From NCBI RefSeq assembly GCF_019048525.1, contig NZ_CP077369.1, forward strand, positions 2,790,001 through 2,854,000: a stretch of 64,000 nucleotides of DNA, in the 5' to 3' direction. A program made the translations under genes and the position numbers. Shown piece by piece: positions 21,095-29,902 of this stretch (position 1 is its first letter; every line of letters starts with the position of its first letter). The DNA is from Acinetobacter lwoffii. GTDB lineage: Bacteria > Pseudomonadota > Gammaproteobacteria > Pseudomonadales > Moraxellaceae. Under the pieces are notes generated by a model. The model worked only from the letters and a program-made list of their open reading frames with translations, did no database searches and was not told the origin of the DNA.

Positions 21095-21568
21095 ATCAAA
21101 AAACCGGAAAGGTTTATTTTACTTGGTTCATTAGATTTCAGATAGTCGTAGTTCTGTTAAGTGCCGGACAAATTGGCTTTGGCTGCCTGATTTCTCTCAA
21201 TTCCGCACTATAAACCTGTCAAAATATCTAAATGACACGCATGAGTTTCCCTGATTAGATTTAATCATAAGTCCAAGTTTGGAATTGATATTTAAATTAT
21301 TTTGTGGAAATTATGCTTTTTTCCGAATTGACCCTTGAATTTTTTGGTTTCAACATCATGTTTGCTAGCACGAGGAAAAAGAGATAATTTTGTCATCAGG
21401 CCATCATCTTGATGCTGCTCAATGAACAAAGCGATTTTGCCAAAGTGGCGCGTTTTTACTTAATTCGGTTTTTCCGATGTTTGTAATGTAAAAATACCAT
21501 TTTAGCATCAACCAAAATTTCGATACTCTTATTCAAAATCAAAGACTACCTCAATCATGGAGACAATG
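21095..21568. other. 474-base non-coding region between divergent hrpA and ahpC
   Basis: No open frame with a ribosome site is seen. AT-rich, with a short dyad (TCGG, five T, CCGA) near 21470. A weak promoter candidate for ahpC is TTGTAA (21481) and TAGCAT (21503), spaced 16 bases. I found no clear OxyR-type ATAG/CTAT array. Confidence 0.4.
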
Positions 21569-22132
21569 ATGAGCTTAATTAATACTGAAGTTAAACCATT
21601 TAAAGCAACTGCATTCCAAAACGGCAAATTCATTGAAGTTACTGAAGCTGACCTGAAAGGCAAATGGTCTGTTGTATTCTTCTACCCAGCTGACTTCACT
21701 TTCGTTTGCCCGACTGAACTTGGTGACCTTGCTGACAACTACGCTGAATTCCAAAAACTAGGCGTTGAAATCTACTCAGTTTCTACTGACACGCATTTCA
21801 CTCACAAAGCTTGGCACGATTCTTCAGAAGAAATCAAAAAAATCCAGTATGTAATGGTTGGTGATGCAAACTGGACTCTTGCTAAAAACTTTGACGTATT
21901 AATCGAAGCTGACGGCCTTGCTGATCGTGGTACTTTCGTGATCGATCCAGAAGGTAAAATCCAAATCGTTGAAATCAACGCTGGTGGTATCGGCCGTGAC
22001 GCTCAAGAACTTCTTCGTAAAGTTAAAGCAGCTCAGTATGTACACGCTCACCCAGGCGAAGTTTGCCCAGCTAAATGGAAAGAAGGCGATGCAACTCTTG
22101 CTCCTTCAATCGACCTAGTGGGTAAAATCTAA
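21569..22132 (+). CDS. ahpC: Alkyl hydroperoxide reductase peroxiredoxin subunit AhpC
   Basis: AhpC reduces H2O2, organic peroxides and peroxynitrite and is recycled by AhpF. The 187-residue protein starts [19 protein letters not shown]; this ATG has GGAG 6 bases upstream, while the earlier ATG at 21557 overlaps that site. The peroxidatic Cys is in [17 protein letters not shown] (about residue 47) and the resolving Cys in [15 protein letters not shown]. The gene uses a narrow set of codons, as in a highly expressed gene, and has its own terminator. ahpF lies about 1.6 kb downstream rather than adjacent. Confidence 0.97.
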   Translation: MSLINTEVKPFKATAFQNGKFIEVTEADLKGKWSVVFFYPADFTFVCPTELGDLADNYAEFQKLGVEIYSVSTDTHFTHKAWHDSSEEIKKIQYVMVGDANWTLAKNFDVLIEADGLADRGTFVIDPEGKIQIVEINAGGIGRDAQELLRKVKAAQYVHAHPGEVCPAKWKEGDATLAPSIDLVGKI

Positions 22133-22155
22133 TTTTAATTAGATTGAACTGATTC

Positions 22156-22187
22156 AAAAAAACCACGCTTTTTAGCGTGGTTTTTTA
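22156..22187 (+). terminator. Rho-independent terminator after ahpC
   Basis: AAAACCACGCT / AGCGTGGTTTT stem with a short T-rich loop and a run of six T. It lies about 25 bases after the ahpC stop. Confidence 0.88.
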
Positions 22188-22424
22188 TGGTTTGAACTTT
22201 TATGTCAGTGCAATACGGGAGTTTATTTTTTTAAATTATTTTATTAGGACTTTAAATATTGCAGTCCTATTTCTTTCTTGATCCATCATATAAAAATTCA
22301 GGCATATCTTTTGCTTCGCTTTCTCATAATCCTTACCGATTCTTACAATTGAGCTATACATCTGCAGAGCCATATGGCATAAGTTCAAATGATAAGATAA
22401 GAAATATTCAGTGGAGGAACGCAT

Positions 22425-22631
22425 ATGCAAAAACTGCTTACCGTGATTTCTTGGAAATACAATCCCTCAAGCCGCCACCTGAAAATTGTATACAGTAATG
22501 GTCATGCCGAGCTGTATCATCCCGTACCTGAATTTATTTATGACAACCTGTTAAGACGCCAAGACAAAGCCGCATTCGTAGAAAAGTATCTCGAATATAA
22601 TTTACATTTTAATAAAATTTGCATGGATTGA
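22425..22631 (+). CDS. KTSC-domain small protein
   Basis: A 68-residue protein preceded by a strong GGAGG site 7 to 8 bases before the ATG. The pattern VISWKYNPSSRHLKIVYSNG, then HPVPEFIYDNLLRRQDKAAFVEKYL, fits the KTSC fold (strand, F/Y-x-N-G, V-P-x-x-x-Y, then Ala and Phe). These domains are found alone or fused to lysyl-tRNA synthetase-like and nuclease proteins; their role is not established. Confidence 0.7.
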   Translation: MQKLLTVISWKYNPSSRHLKIVYSNGHAELYHPVPEFIYDNLLRRQDKAAFVEKYLEYNLHFNKICMD

Positions 22632-22642
22632 AGTGAATCCAT

Positions 22643-23236
22643 TTAACGAAATCCCACCATCAGCAAACCTGCGCCTATGGGTACACTACTCATGATAAAA
22701 CGTGGGTCTTGCTGAATTAAGGCAATAAACTCTTCGACTTCTGCTGCATGTGAAATGACATTATCAACTACCAGTAACCCGCCCTTTGCTTTAAGTAATC
22801 GACTCAAATGTGGCCAGTAACTGACATAATCATCGCGTTCAGCATCTAACAGGATAAAATCAAATATTTCCTGTTCTGCCTCCAGATAAACTTGAGCATC
22901 AATCACTTTAAAATTGATTAAGTCTGCAAGATCTATTTCTGTCGCATATTGCTTTGCCTGAGTAACCCGTTCTGCATCAACTTCAAGTGTTGTAATCATG
23001 GCTTGAGTCTGCCGAGCCGCTTCTGCCAGCCATAAGGTGGAATAACCAGTAGAGGTGCCAATTTCCAGAATATTTTTGGATTGTTGTGCACGAATCAGCA
23101 TAGACAAAAATTGACCGGATTCTGGCTCTATATTCCGGTATCGGTGCAGGCGATCTGCCTGCTTAAGATCATGCCTATGAAATTTTTCATATAATTCTTG
23201 CATGAATATTTCAAATTCATCTGAGTTTTGCATCAC
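22643..23236 (-). CDS. Class I SAM-dependent O-methyltransferase (YrrM/CCoAOMT-like)
   Basis: A 197-residue methyltransferase: LEIGTSTGYSTLWLAEAAR is the SAM-binding motif I, LEVDAERVTQAKQYA is motif II with the acidic residue, and FDFILLDAERDDYVSYW with LLVVDNVISH are the metal and catalytic blocks of the catechol/caffeoyl-CoA O-methyltransferase fold. In bacteria some members act on tRNA hydroxyuridine (TrmR); the substrate is not clear here. A DUF1653 gene lies 21 bases upstream on the same strand, so the two are probably co-transcribed. Confidence 0.85.
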   Translation of the reverse strand: MMQNSDEFEIFMQELYEKFHRHDLKQADRLHRYRNIEPESGQFLSMLIRAQQSKNILEIGTSTGYSTLWLAEAARQTQAMITTLEVDAERVTQAKQYATEIDLADLINFKVIDAQVYLEAEQEIFDFILLDAERDDYVSYWPHLSRLLKAKGGLLVVDNVISHAAEVEEFIALIQQDPRFIMSSVPIGAGLLMVGFR

Positions 23237-23257
23237 TCTTCCCTGAGTCTGTTGGGC

Positions 23258-23479
23258 TTAAAGTGCCTGAATCAATTTAAAACGCTCCACTTCACGATCA
23301 TCGTTGGTGGTAATGGTTTCAGTGAACATCGTTAAAGGACGTACCCAAATTGAATAATCCCCATAAAGACATTGATAAACTACCAGCTTTTCTTCAGTTT
23401 CACTGTGCGTGGCGACATGGAACACCTGATAAAGCTGTCCCTTATAATGTTGATAAATACCGCGTCGTAATTCCATCAT
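23258..23479 (-). CDS. DUF1653 family protein
   Basis: A 73-residue protein with the family pattern: RRGIYQHYKGQLYQVFHVATHSET, then LVVYQCLYGDYSIWVRPLTMF. A small beta-rich domain of unknown function, widespread in proteobacteria. First gene of a probable two-gene unit with the O-methyltransferase. The upstream 230 bases hold the divergent ahpF promoter region. Confidence 0.85.
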   Translation of the reverse strand: MMELRRGIYQHYKGQLYQVFHVATHSETEEKLVVYQCLYGDYSIWVRPLTMFTETITTNDDREVERFKLIQAL

Positions 23480-23709
23480 TCAAGTCTCAAATATCTTGTT
23501 TTAATCTTAGCTGAAAATCCTTATTCTTGCTCTAAACTACTTGAAAATTAATCTTTCACCGCCATATAGAATTTTGAAATTAATGATGAATTTTTCAATA
23601 AATCTGTAAATCCGATCAATAAAATAAAAACAAACTGTTTTACCTATTTATGCAATTCATTTAATATCCTGTTATCAAATAAACATTTACTCCTTTGGAG
23701 ACGTTAGCA

Positions 23710-25275
23710 ATGTTAGACCAAAATACTTCAGCTCAACTTAAAACCCTATTAGAACGCCTGGAAGGCCCAATTGAACTGGTCGCCACTCTGGATAGTTCTG
23801 ACAAATCAGCCAAAATCCAGGAACTGGTGTCCGAGGTTGCTACACTGTCTGATCTGGTGACTGCACGCTTTGACGGGACCAATGCACGTGCGCCAAGCTT
23901 TGGTATTGCTAAAGCTGGTGAAGAACCACGTGTATTCTTTGCAGGCTTGCCAATGGGCCATGAGTTTACCTCGCTGATTCTGGCCTTGCTGCAAACCTCA
24001 GGTTATGCACCGAAAGTCTCAGATGAAGTTCTGGCGAATATTAAGAGCCTGGGTGTTCAATCTAATTTCGATGTATTTGTGTCTTTAAGCTGTCATAACT
24101 GTCCGGATGTGGTTCAGGCACTCAACCTGATTGCCATCTATAACCCGGGTACTACTGCCACCATGATTGATGGGGCTTTCTTCCAGGACGAAGTAGAAGA
24201 ACGCAAAATCATGGCGGTTCCGATGGTGTTCCAGGATAACCAGCATATCGGTCAGGGTCGTATGACACTGGAAGAAATCATTGCCAAGCTGGATAGCAAT
24301 GCCGCTGCCAAAGATGCTGAAAAGCTGAATGCCAAAGACGCCTTTGATGTCCTGGTGATCGGTGGTGGACCTGCAGGCAATACTTCTGCCATCTATGCAG
24401 CACGTAAAGGCATTAAAACCGGGATCGTGGCTGAACGCATGGGCGGTCAGGTCATGGATACCATGGACATTGAAAACTTTACGTCTGTACAGAAGACCCA
24501 AGGTCCTAAATTTGCAGCCGAGATGGAAGCCCACGTGCGTGAATATGGTGTCGACATCATGAATCTGCAACGTGTCTCTAACATCAAAGGTGCAGATGAA
24601 ACGGCCAATGGTTTAGTTGAAGTGACCTTGGAAAACGGTGCCAAACTGGAATCTAAAACCGTGATTCTGTCGACCGGCGCACGCTGGAGAGAGATGAACG
24701 TTCCAGGTGAGCAGGAATACAAAACTCGTGGTGTGGCCTACTGTCCGCACTGTGATGGCCCACTGTTTAAGGGTAAACATGTCGCCGTGATTGGCGGTGG
24801 TAACTCGGGGGTGGAAGCTGCGATCGACCTGGCAGGGATTGTAGAGCATGTAACTTTGGTGGAATTTGATACCAAATTGCGTGCGGATCAGGTGCTGCAA
24901 GACAAACTGAACAGCTTGCCGAACACCACCGTGATCAAGAATGCCTTGTCGACTGAAGTGCTGGGTGACGGTTCACAGGTGACGGGTCTGAAATACAAAG
25001 ACCGTGCTACGGATGAAGAGCATACAGTTGAACTTGCAGGGATCTTCGTGCAGATCGGTTTGTTGCCAAATACGGACTTCCTGAAAGAAACCCCAGTTGA
25101 GCTGACCAACCGTGGTGAGATCGTGATTAACGATCGCAACGAAACCAATGTCAAAGGTGTGTTTGCGGCAGGTGACTGTACCACCGTGCCGTACAAGCAG
25201 ATCATCATTGCCACCGGTGAAGGTGCCAAGGCATCACTGTCTGCTTTTGATTACATCATCCGTTCTGGGCAGTAA
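23710..25275 (+). CDS. ahpF: Alkyl hydroperoxide reductase flavoprotein subunit AhpF
   Basis: AhpF passes electrons from NADH through FAD and two CxxC centres to AhpC. The start is the ATG giving [10 protein letters not shown], with GGAG about 10 bases upstream; the frame opens 15 bases earlier. The 521-residue protein has the N-terminal double thioredoxin fold with CHNC ([11 protein letters not shown]), the FAD motif [19 protein letters not shown], redox-active CPHC ([14 protein letters not shown]), the NAD motif [19 protein letters not shown] and the closing [15 protein letters not shown]. It is a separate transcription unit from ahpC, with its own terminator. Confidence 0.97.
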   Translation: MLDQNTSAQLKTLLERLEGPIELVATLDSSDKSAKIQELVSEVATLSDLVTARFDGTNARAPSFGIAKAGEEPRVFFAGLPMGHEFTSLILALLQTSGYAPKVSDEVLANIKSLGVQSNFDVFVSLSCHNCPDVVQALNLIAIYNPGTTATMIDGAFFQDEVEERKIMAVPMVFQDNQHIGQGRMTLEEIIAKLDSNAAAKDAEKLNAKDAFDVLVIGGGPAGNTSAIYAARKGIKTGIVAERMGGQVMDTMDIENFTSVQKTQGPKFAAEMEAHVREYGVDIMNLQRVSNIKGADETANGLVEVTLENGAKLESKTVILSTGARWREMNVPGEQEYKTRGVAYCPHCDGPLFKGKHVAVIGGGNSGVEAAIDLAGIVEHVTLVEFDTKLRADQVLQDKLNSLPNTTVIKNALSTEVLGDGSQVTGLKYKDRATDEEHTVELAGIFVQIGLLPNTDFLKETPVELTNRGEIVINDRNETNVKGVFAAGDCTTVPYKQIIIATGEGAKASLSAFDYIIRSGQ

Positions 25276-25290
25276 GTTTTAGACTAGCTC

Positions 25291-25321
25291 AAATAAAGCC
25301 CGCTTGATGCGGGCTTTATTA
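25291..25321 (+). terminator. Rho-independent terminator after ahpF
   Basis: AAATAAAGCCCGC / GCGGGCTTTATT, a nearly perfect dyad with a TTGAT loop. It starts 15 bases after the ahpF stop. Confidence 0.85.
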
Positions 25322-25561
25322 TGTATATTTTCAAGAGAATTAACTCTTAATTCATTGATTATTATTTGATTAATGAAAATATTTCTTACATTTTAAGAAA
25401 ATCCTACTGCTTGTGTAATGAATTTTTATACTCTATTGTCTCTATGTAATTATCAGCAATTGCTTATTGCAAGCTGATGCTGCTCTACCTATGATAAAAA
25501 ACCAATTGAATCATCTTTCATGATCGAAGAATAAAAAGGATAACATCCTGGGAGAAGAACA

Positions 25562-25807
25562 ATGCAGTATCAATATCATTGTGCTTGCTGCGAAAAAGTA
25601 GTCGACTCTACAGAAAAATCATGCTCAAACTGTGGCTCACATCATATTCGCAGCCCTTTTGGTTTCTGGATTTTTTGTCTTGTGGCCTGCCTCGTTACAG
25701 CAATCGTATTTAAAGTCGTGCATTTGTATGTGCAATCACAACAAGAAGTTCCTATACAACACTCTATACTGGATGTTTTAAAAGAAGAAGATAAAAGACT
25801 TCGCTAA
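25562..25807 (+). CDS. Small zinc-ribbon single-pass membrane protein
   Basis: 81 residues. The N-terminal half is a zinc ribbon with two CxxC pairs (CACCEKV and CSNCGSHH), then one membrane helix (FGFWIFCLVACLVTAIVFKVVHLYV) and a short charged tail. A GGGAG ribosome site lies 7 bases before the ATG. No named family recognised. It stands alone between ahpF and a small unknown gene and has its own terminator. Confidence 0.72.
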   Translation: MQYQYHCACCEKVVDSTEKSCSNCGSHHIRSPFGFWIFCLVACLVTAIVFKVVHLYVQSQQEVPIQHSILDVLKEEDKRLR

Positions 25808-25825
25808 TTTCATGCATCTCACAGC

Positions 25826-25856
25826 AAAGACCTGTTAGTTCAAACAAGTCTTTTTA
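25826..25856 (+). terminator. Terminator after zinc-ribbon gene
   Basis: AAAGACCTGTT / AACAAGTCTTT arms (11 bp with one mismatch), a 7-base loop and five T. Confidence 0.7.
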
Positions 25857-25951
25857 TTACTCTTAAATAATTCAAATAGAGATGCGGAAAATAACCTCAT
25901 CAAATCCAGCTTTGATTTACAATAGCTGTGGATTTGAATGAGAGATGTGCC

Positions 25952-26158
25952 ATGGTTCAGTTAATTAAAAAAGGTGGATTGCGTGAGCGCGCTAACCGTA
26001 GTCGCAGTTATCAAGGCTCTGAAAATACTGAAACCACCTTAAAGCCTAATCGTTATCAAACGGCGGTTAAAACACCAGACAATTTAGCCTCTCCTTCCCC
26101 GACCTCACCAATATCTCCAGCATTAAATGAAGATACCCTCCTTAATTCATCAGAATAA
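25952..26158 (+). CDS. Hypothetical small protein, disordered
   Basis: A 68-residue product (MVQLIKKGGLRERANRSRSY...) with a basic N-terminus and a Pro/Ser/Thr-rich tail, probably unstructured. The ATG at 25952 has a GAGAG about 8 bases upstream; a GTG 24 bases earlier is possible. The stop overlaps the convergent LysE gene by 17 bases. No family recognised; coding status is moderately likely. Confidence 0.45.
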   Translation: MVQLIKKGGLRERANRSRSYQGSENTETTLKPNRYQTAVKTPDNLASPSPTSPISPALNEDTLLNSSE

Positions 26159-26780
26159 GTGCTTCATACCATAACCACAATGCAAATAGCAGAAATAGTC
26201 CGCCTGACATCATATCAATATAACTCCCCGAACGCTGGTACAAGATTTTAATTTTTGGTTGGGAAATCAACAGCATCAATAAAGTGAAGGTGATAAAAGT
26301 CTGCAAGGGAATAATTACCGCTAACTGTGCTTTCAAATAATCGGAAGCAGACGAACTTAAGGCCAGTGAAAATACGCTACTAAAATAGATCAGTGTTTTG
26401 GGATTAGAAAGATTGGTCCATAAGCCCAACATAAAATAGTTTTTAGCTTGCACCTGTCCATTTGTATCGTCGTCGGTCTGATGTCCATTTTTAAAGCTAT
26501 GCACACCACCCTTTAACATGGCCCATCCCATTTTAGCCAAGAATATGCCACCCAAAAGCATTAAGGCGTGCTGGATCCATCGAAACTGGTCAATTAACAC
26601 AGTAAAACCCGCAAGTGTCAGTACTACCCAAACCACAATACCGGCAGAGATCCCTGCAATAATTTTCAAGGCATTCTGGCGTGTTGTAGATGCGGCACTT
26701 TTGGCAATGAGCAAAATATCGGGACCGGGACTGAGTTGAGCAACAAAATGCAGGAGACAGATCGTAAAAAGCAGAGACAT
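26142..26780 (-). CDS. LysE/RhtB-family amino acid exporter
   Basis: A 212-residue inner-membrane protein with about six helices. The family signature near the N-terminus is FVAQLSPGPDILLIAKSA, followed by GISAGIVVWVVLTLAGFTVLI and LGLWTNLSNPKTLIYFSSVF. It exports amino acids or related metabolites by proton antiport; the substrate (Thr, homoserine, Lys or other) cannot be read from the sequence. Monocistronic. Confidence 0.88.
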   Translation of the reverse strand: MSLLFTICLLHFVAQLSPGPDILLIAKSAASTTRQNALKIIAGISAGIVVWVVLTLAGFTVLIDQFRWIQHALMLLGGIFLAKMGWAMLKGGVHSFKNGHQTDDDTNGQVQAKNYFMLGLWTNLSNPKTLIYFSSVFSLALSSSASDYLKAQLAVIIPLQTFITFTLLMLLISQPKIKILYQRSGSYIDMMSGGLFLLFALWLWYEALILMN

Positions 26781-26847
26781 TAAAATAAGGTAAATTTATA
26801 AAAATATATTATAACGTTTGTTCAAAGAGATTAGAAAGCTCCAATAA

Positions 26848-26873
26848 AAAACCGAATCATCAGATTCGGCTTA
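26848..26873 (-). terminator. Terminator after fxsA
   Basis: On the minus strand, AAGCCGAATC / GATTCGGTTTTTT with a TGAT loop and a run of T, 25 bases after the fxsA stop. Confidence 0.8.
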
Positions 26874-26897
26874 AATAGAATTTTTTAAATAAAACAT

Positions 26898-27464
26898 TTA
26901 TTTTGGATTGATATCTTTCATTTCAATTTTTTTCGCCTCAGGTCTCACTTCACGTGCTTCACCATCAATAATGTTGGAATCACCGCGACCTGATTGCTGA
27001 TTTTGCATATCCTGCATTTGACGCATCATCTCGGCAAATGGGTTCTGGCCTTGTGCACCACCCATATCGCCCATCATGCCACCCATCATTTTTTCCATCA
27101 TGAGTTGCTGACGCTTCATCATGGCTTTCATCATGGCAGCTTTAAAGACCTGCTGAACCGCTGGAATGAGCATCAATACTGCCAATACGTCGGTGATCAA
27201 TCCAGGAATAAGCAAAAAGAAACCTGCCAGAATTTTAGGTAAATTTCCTGTTAATGCAGGATCTGCACTCATTTGTCCCATTTGCATTTGCTGCATCTGT
27301 GGCATGACACCGGCCGAGTATTTACGAATCAGGTTCATACCAATAAAAAATGCGGCTACAAACCAGAAAAATACGTACCACATGCTCCCGACGAGGTCAC
27401 CCACGCCAATCCAGACAAATACTTCTAGGATTAAGCCTGCAAGGATAATAAGAAATAATTTCAT
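26898..27464 (-). CDS. fxsA: FxsA family membrane protein
   Basis: 188 residues. The N-terminal half matches FxsA, named for relieving F-plasmid exclusion of phage T7 when overproduced in E. coli. Hydrophobic segments are FLIILAGLILEVFVWIGVGD, YVFFWFVAAFFIGMNLI and FFLLIPGLITDVLAVLMLIP. The C-terminal 80 residues are Met/Gln/Gly-rich (repeated MMKR, MMGGMMGDMGG), then charged, longer than in E. coli FxsA. Its physiological role is not known. Its 126-base upstream region is shared with ruvC, which diverges. Confidence 0.83.
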   Translation of the reverse strand: MKLFLIILAGLILEVFVWIGVGDLVGSMWYVFFWFVAAFFIGMNLIRKYSAGVMPQMQQMQMGQMSADPALTGNLPKILAGFFLLIPGLITDVLAVLMLIPAVQQVFKAAMMKAMMKRQQLMMEKMMGGMMGDMGGAQGQNPFAEMMRQMQDMQNQQSGRGDSNIIDGEAREVRPEAKKIEMKDINPK

Positions 27465-27589
27465 GAAAATTAATCTAATCTCAGTAAAATAAATAATAGG
27501 ATGCTGGAATCAACTGCTTCATCAGGATCAAGCTTTTTTGATACGCTTATGTAACAATATGGGCATTATTCTATTTTTAAAGTGCGGGC

Positions 27590-28135
27590 ATGTCATTAAT
27601 TATTGGGATTGACCCCGGTTCTCGTTTAACCGGTTACGGAATTATCGAAAAAGACGGCTCCAAACTGACTTTTGTTGATGCCGGCACCATCAGAACAGAA
27701 ACGACAGAAATGCCTGAACGTTTAAAACGCATCTTTGCCGGCGTGGAACGCATTGTAAAATTTTACGGCCCCACTGAAGCTGCAGTCGAACAGGTCTTTA
27801 TGGCACAAAATCCGGATTCTGCCTTAAAACTCGGTCAGGCCCGTGGTGCTGCTGTTGCTGCACTGGTCAATCTGGATTTGAAAGTCGCTGAATATACCGC
27901 GCGCCAGATCAAGCAGTCGGTAGTGGGTTATGGCGCTGCCGACAAAGAACAGGTACAGATGATGGTGATGAATATTCTAAAACTCAGCATTAAACCGCAA
28001 CAGGATGCTGCCGACGCCCTAGCTGCTGCCATTTGTCATGCCCATGCCTCGGGCAGTATGAGTAAAATGGCGGTATTGAATGCGCTGGGCGGTATGGCAC
28101 GTGGCCGTAGTCGTGTCAGCAGCCGTCGTCGCTAA
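27590..28135 (+). CDS. ruvC: Holliday junction resolvase RuvC
   Basis: RuvC cuts Holliday junctions with RuvAB. The 181-residue protein carries the catalytic acidic residues in [14 protein letters not shown] (Asp), [12 protein letters not shown] (Glu) and [16 protein letters not shown] (two Asp). The tail is basic ([10 protein letters not shown]). ruvA and ruvB are not adjacent. The convergent acylphosphatase gene ends 3 bases away. Confidence 0.96.
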   Translation: MSLIIGIDPGSRLTGYGIIEKDGSKLTFVDAGTIRTETTEMPERLKRIFAGVERIVKFYGPTEAAVEQVFMAQNPDSALKLGQARGAAVAALVNLDLKVAEYTARQIKQSVVGYGAADKEQVQMMVMNILKLSIKPQQDAADALAAAICHAHASGSMSKMAVLNALGGMARGRSRVSSRRR

Positions 28136-28138
28136 GGT

Positions 28139-28411
28139 TTAACGCAATATTTTAAAGTCTTGAACATTTAGATCGTATTTCAGATATTCCTGAATAATCG
28201 CTTGTACAGTTGCACGAGCAGGCCCTTGCCAACTTCGTGCAATCATTTCCTGAAGCTGAGAATCTGTTCCAACCATCACAGCCTCCACTTCACCCGTACT
28301 TAAGTTCTGCACATGTCCCTTCAGTCCAAGTCCTTGAGCCTGCTCGGCAAACCAGTAGCGGTATCCGACTCCTTGTACTTGGCCTGAAATATTCAGTTTG
28401 ATGACTGGCAC
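28139..28411 (-). CDS. Acylphosphatase
   Basis: A 90-residue enzyme that hydrolyses acyl phosphates such as acetyl phosphate and 1,3-bisphosphoglycerate. The signature is ISGQVQGVGYRYWFAEQAQ, with the phosphate-binding Arg, and LKGHVQNLSTGEVEAVMVG, with the catalytic Asn. Usual length. nnr lies 10 bases upstream on the same strand, so it is probably co-transcribed. Confidence 0.92.
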   Translation of the reverse strand: MPVIKLNISGQVQGVGYRYWFAEQAQGLGLKGHVQNLSTGEVEAVMVGTDSQLQEMIARSWQGPARATVQAIIQEYLKYDLNVQDFKILR

Positions 28412-28421
28412 ACTATTCTCC

Positions 28422-29879
28422 TTAGCGATTCACCACCTGATAAATCGCATGTTTCATATCCTGAGCCTGCAAACCACGTTGGCCATTTTTGGCCAGTTCA
28501 TCACCTGCAAGAGCATGTAGCGTCACAATTTCATGCAAATGGATGGTTTGTGCAAATTGTGCCTTTAAACTGGCAATCATTCCGGCCAGCACATCCCCCA
28601 TTCCGCCAGTTCCCATACCGGCATTCCCGGCATTGCAGATGTAAAGCCTTTCTTCCAGAATCAGGCATCCTGAACCTTTTAGCACCCACTGTCCCTGATA
28701 TTTTTGTTGCAGGGCATGAATAGCTGCAATCCTATCCATTTCGACTTCCACAGTGCTACATGCCAGTAACGTGGCTGCTTCCCCAGGATGCGGAGTCGCA
28801 TAGGTCTTGGAATTCAAAACTTGCGGCTGTTGGGCTAAAAACCACAGCGCATCTGCATCCAAAATAACCTCTAGATCAGATTGCTGAATCAGCTCAAACC
28901 AGATTTCGTATTGCGCTTTTGCCCCACGATCACGACCTAATCCCATACCAAAACACACTGCATCGACCTGCTGAATCAGTGCTTGGCGTTGTTCCTGAGT
29001 TAAAAGATTGATATCACGCAGCATGATATTCGGTGCACGTGACAAAATCGCGGTGTGGTGTTTTGCATCACAAACGATGGTGACTTTACCTGCTCCGGCA
29101 GCAAATGCTGCTTCTGCTGCCATAATCACAGCACCGCCCATATCGGCATGTCCACCAATCACCAAGACATGACCATAACTACCTTTATGACCAAAGGCTT
29201 GGCGTTTGGGTAATTGGATCTGATGTGATGCAAGCTGGGCAATCGGTTGAATTTCTGCGTCTGTTGGAATAGCAGAGATTAGTTCGATCTTGCCCGCATA
29301 TTCTTTGCCTTGTCCGGTAAACAATCCTGCCTTGAGCCCTAAACCTGTGAAAGCATAGTCAGCTTTGATCGCAACAGGCAAAGGCTGGCCGGTATTGGCA
29401 TCCAGTCCACTCGGAATATCGATTGATATTTTTAGTCCAGTTTTCTGATTGATCATTTGAATAATATTTTGCCAGTCAGAATCCAGCTGACGGTTCAGAC
29501 CAATTCCGAATAAGGCATCGATATAGACCTCATATTCGGATTGGAAATCAAAATGCGAATAAGGCTGCAAACCAGCCTGCTGGGCTTCCTGCACAGCCGA
29601 TGCCAAATCTTTGGAATTACCTAACTCAGCCGCATAAATATCAACATTGAATCCCGCCTGTTTGAGATATTTGGCCACCAGGTAACCATCGCCGGCATTA
29701 TTGCCCTGACCACAGCAGACCACTATTTTTTTTATTTTTTGCTGGGAAAATAAAGTGATCAGTCGCTGACTAATCCCCCAGGCGACTTGTTGCATTAAAC
29801 CGTAGGAACTATTTTGCTGTTGAAACCAGCGCTGCTCCCATGCTTGTAGATCGTGGCTATGGTAAACTTGTTGCTGCAT
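28422..29879 (-). CDS. nnr: Bifunctional NAD(P)H-hydrate repair enzyme (epimerase + ADP-dependent dehydratase)
   Basis: 485 residues. The N-terminal YjeF_N domain, the NAD(P)HX epimerase, shows VVCCGQGNNAGDGYLVAKYLKQ and YIDALFGIGLNR. The C-terminal ribokinase-like dehydratase domain shows GHKGSYGHVLVIGGHADMGGA, YATPHPGEAATLL and NAGMGTGGMGDVLAGMIAS. It restores hydrated NADH and NADPH. It diverges from queG with a 23-base gap; in E. coli these two sit together upstream of tsaE-mutL-miaA-hfq, whereas here they are about 21 kb from that operon. Confidence 0.94.
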   Translation of the reverse strand: MQQQVYHSHDLQAWEQRWFQQQNSSYGLMQQVAWGISQRLITLFSQQKIKKIVVCCGQGNNAGDGYLVAKYLKQAGFNVDIYAAELGNSKDLASAVQEAQQAGLQPYSHFDFQSEYEVYIDALFGIGLNRQLDSDWQNIIQMINQKTGLKISIDIPSGLDANTGQPLPVAIKADYAFTGLGLKAGLFTGQGKEYAGKIELISAIPTDAEIQPIAQLASHQIQLPKRQAFGHKGSYGHVLVIGGHADMGGAVIMAAEAAFAAGAGKVTIVCDAKHHTAILSRAPNIMLRDINLLTQEQRQALIQQVDAVCFGMGLGRDRGAKAQYEIWFELIQQSDLEVILDADALWFLAQQPQVLNSKTYATPHPGEAATLLACSTVEVEMDRIAAIHALQQKYQGQWVLKGSGCLILEERLYICNAGNAGMGTGGMGDVLAGMIASLKAQFAQTIHLHEIVTLHALAGDELAKNGQRGLQAQDMKHAIYQVVNR

Positions 29880-29902
29880 TTCTTATTCCCTGTCTTTGGT
29901 TT

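Noticed and set aside
21095..21568. OxyR operator upstream of ahpC
   Set aside because: I looked for the ATAG/CTAT tetrad at 7-base spacing and did not find a convincing set.
24085..25229. Minus-strand ORFs of 91-161 residues
   Set aside because: Antisense to ahpF; no start signals and no recognisable motifs.
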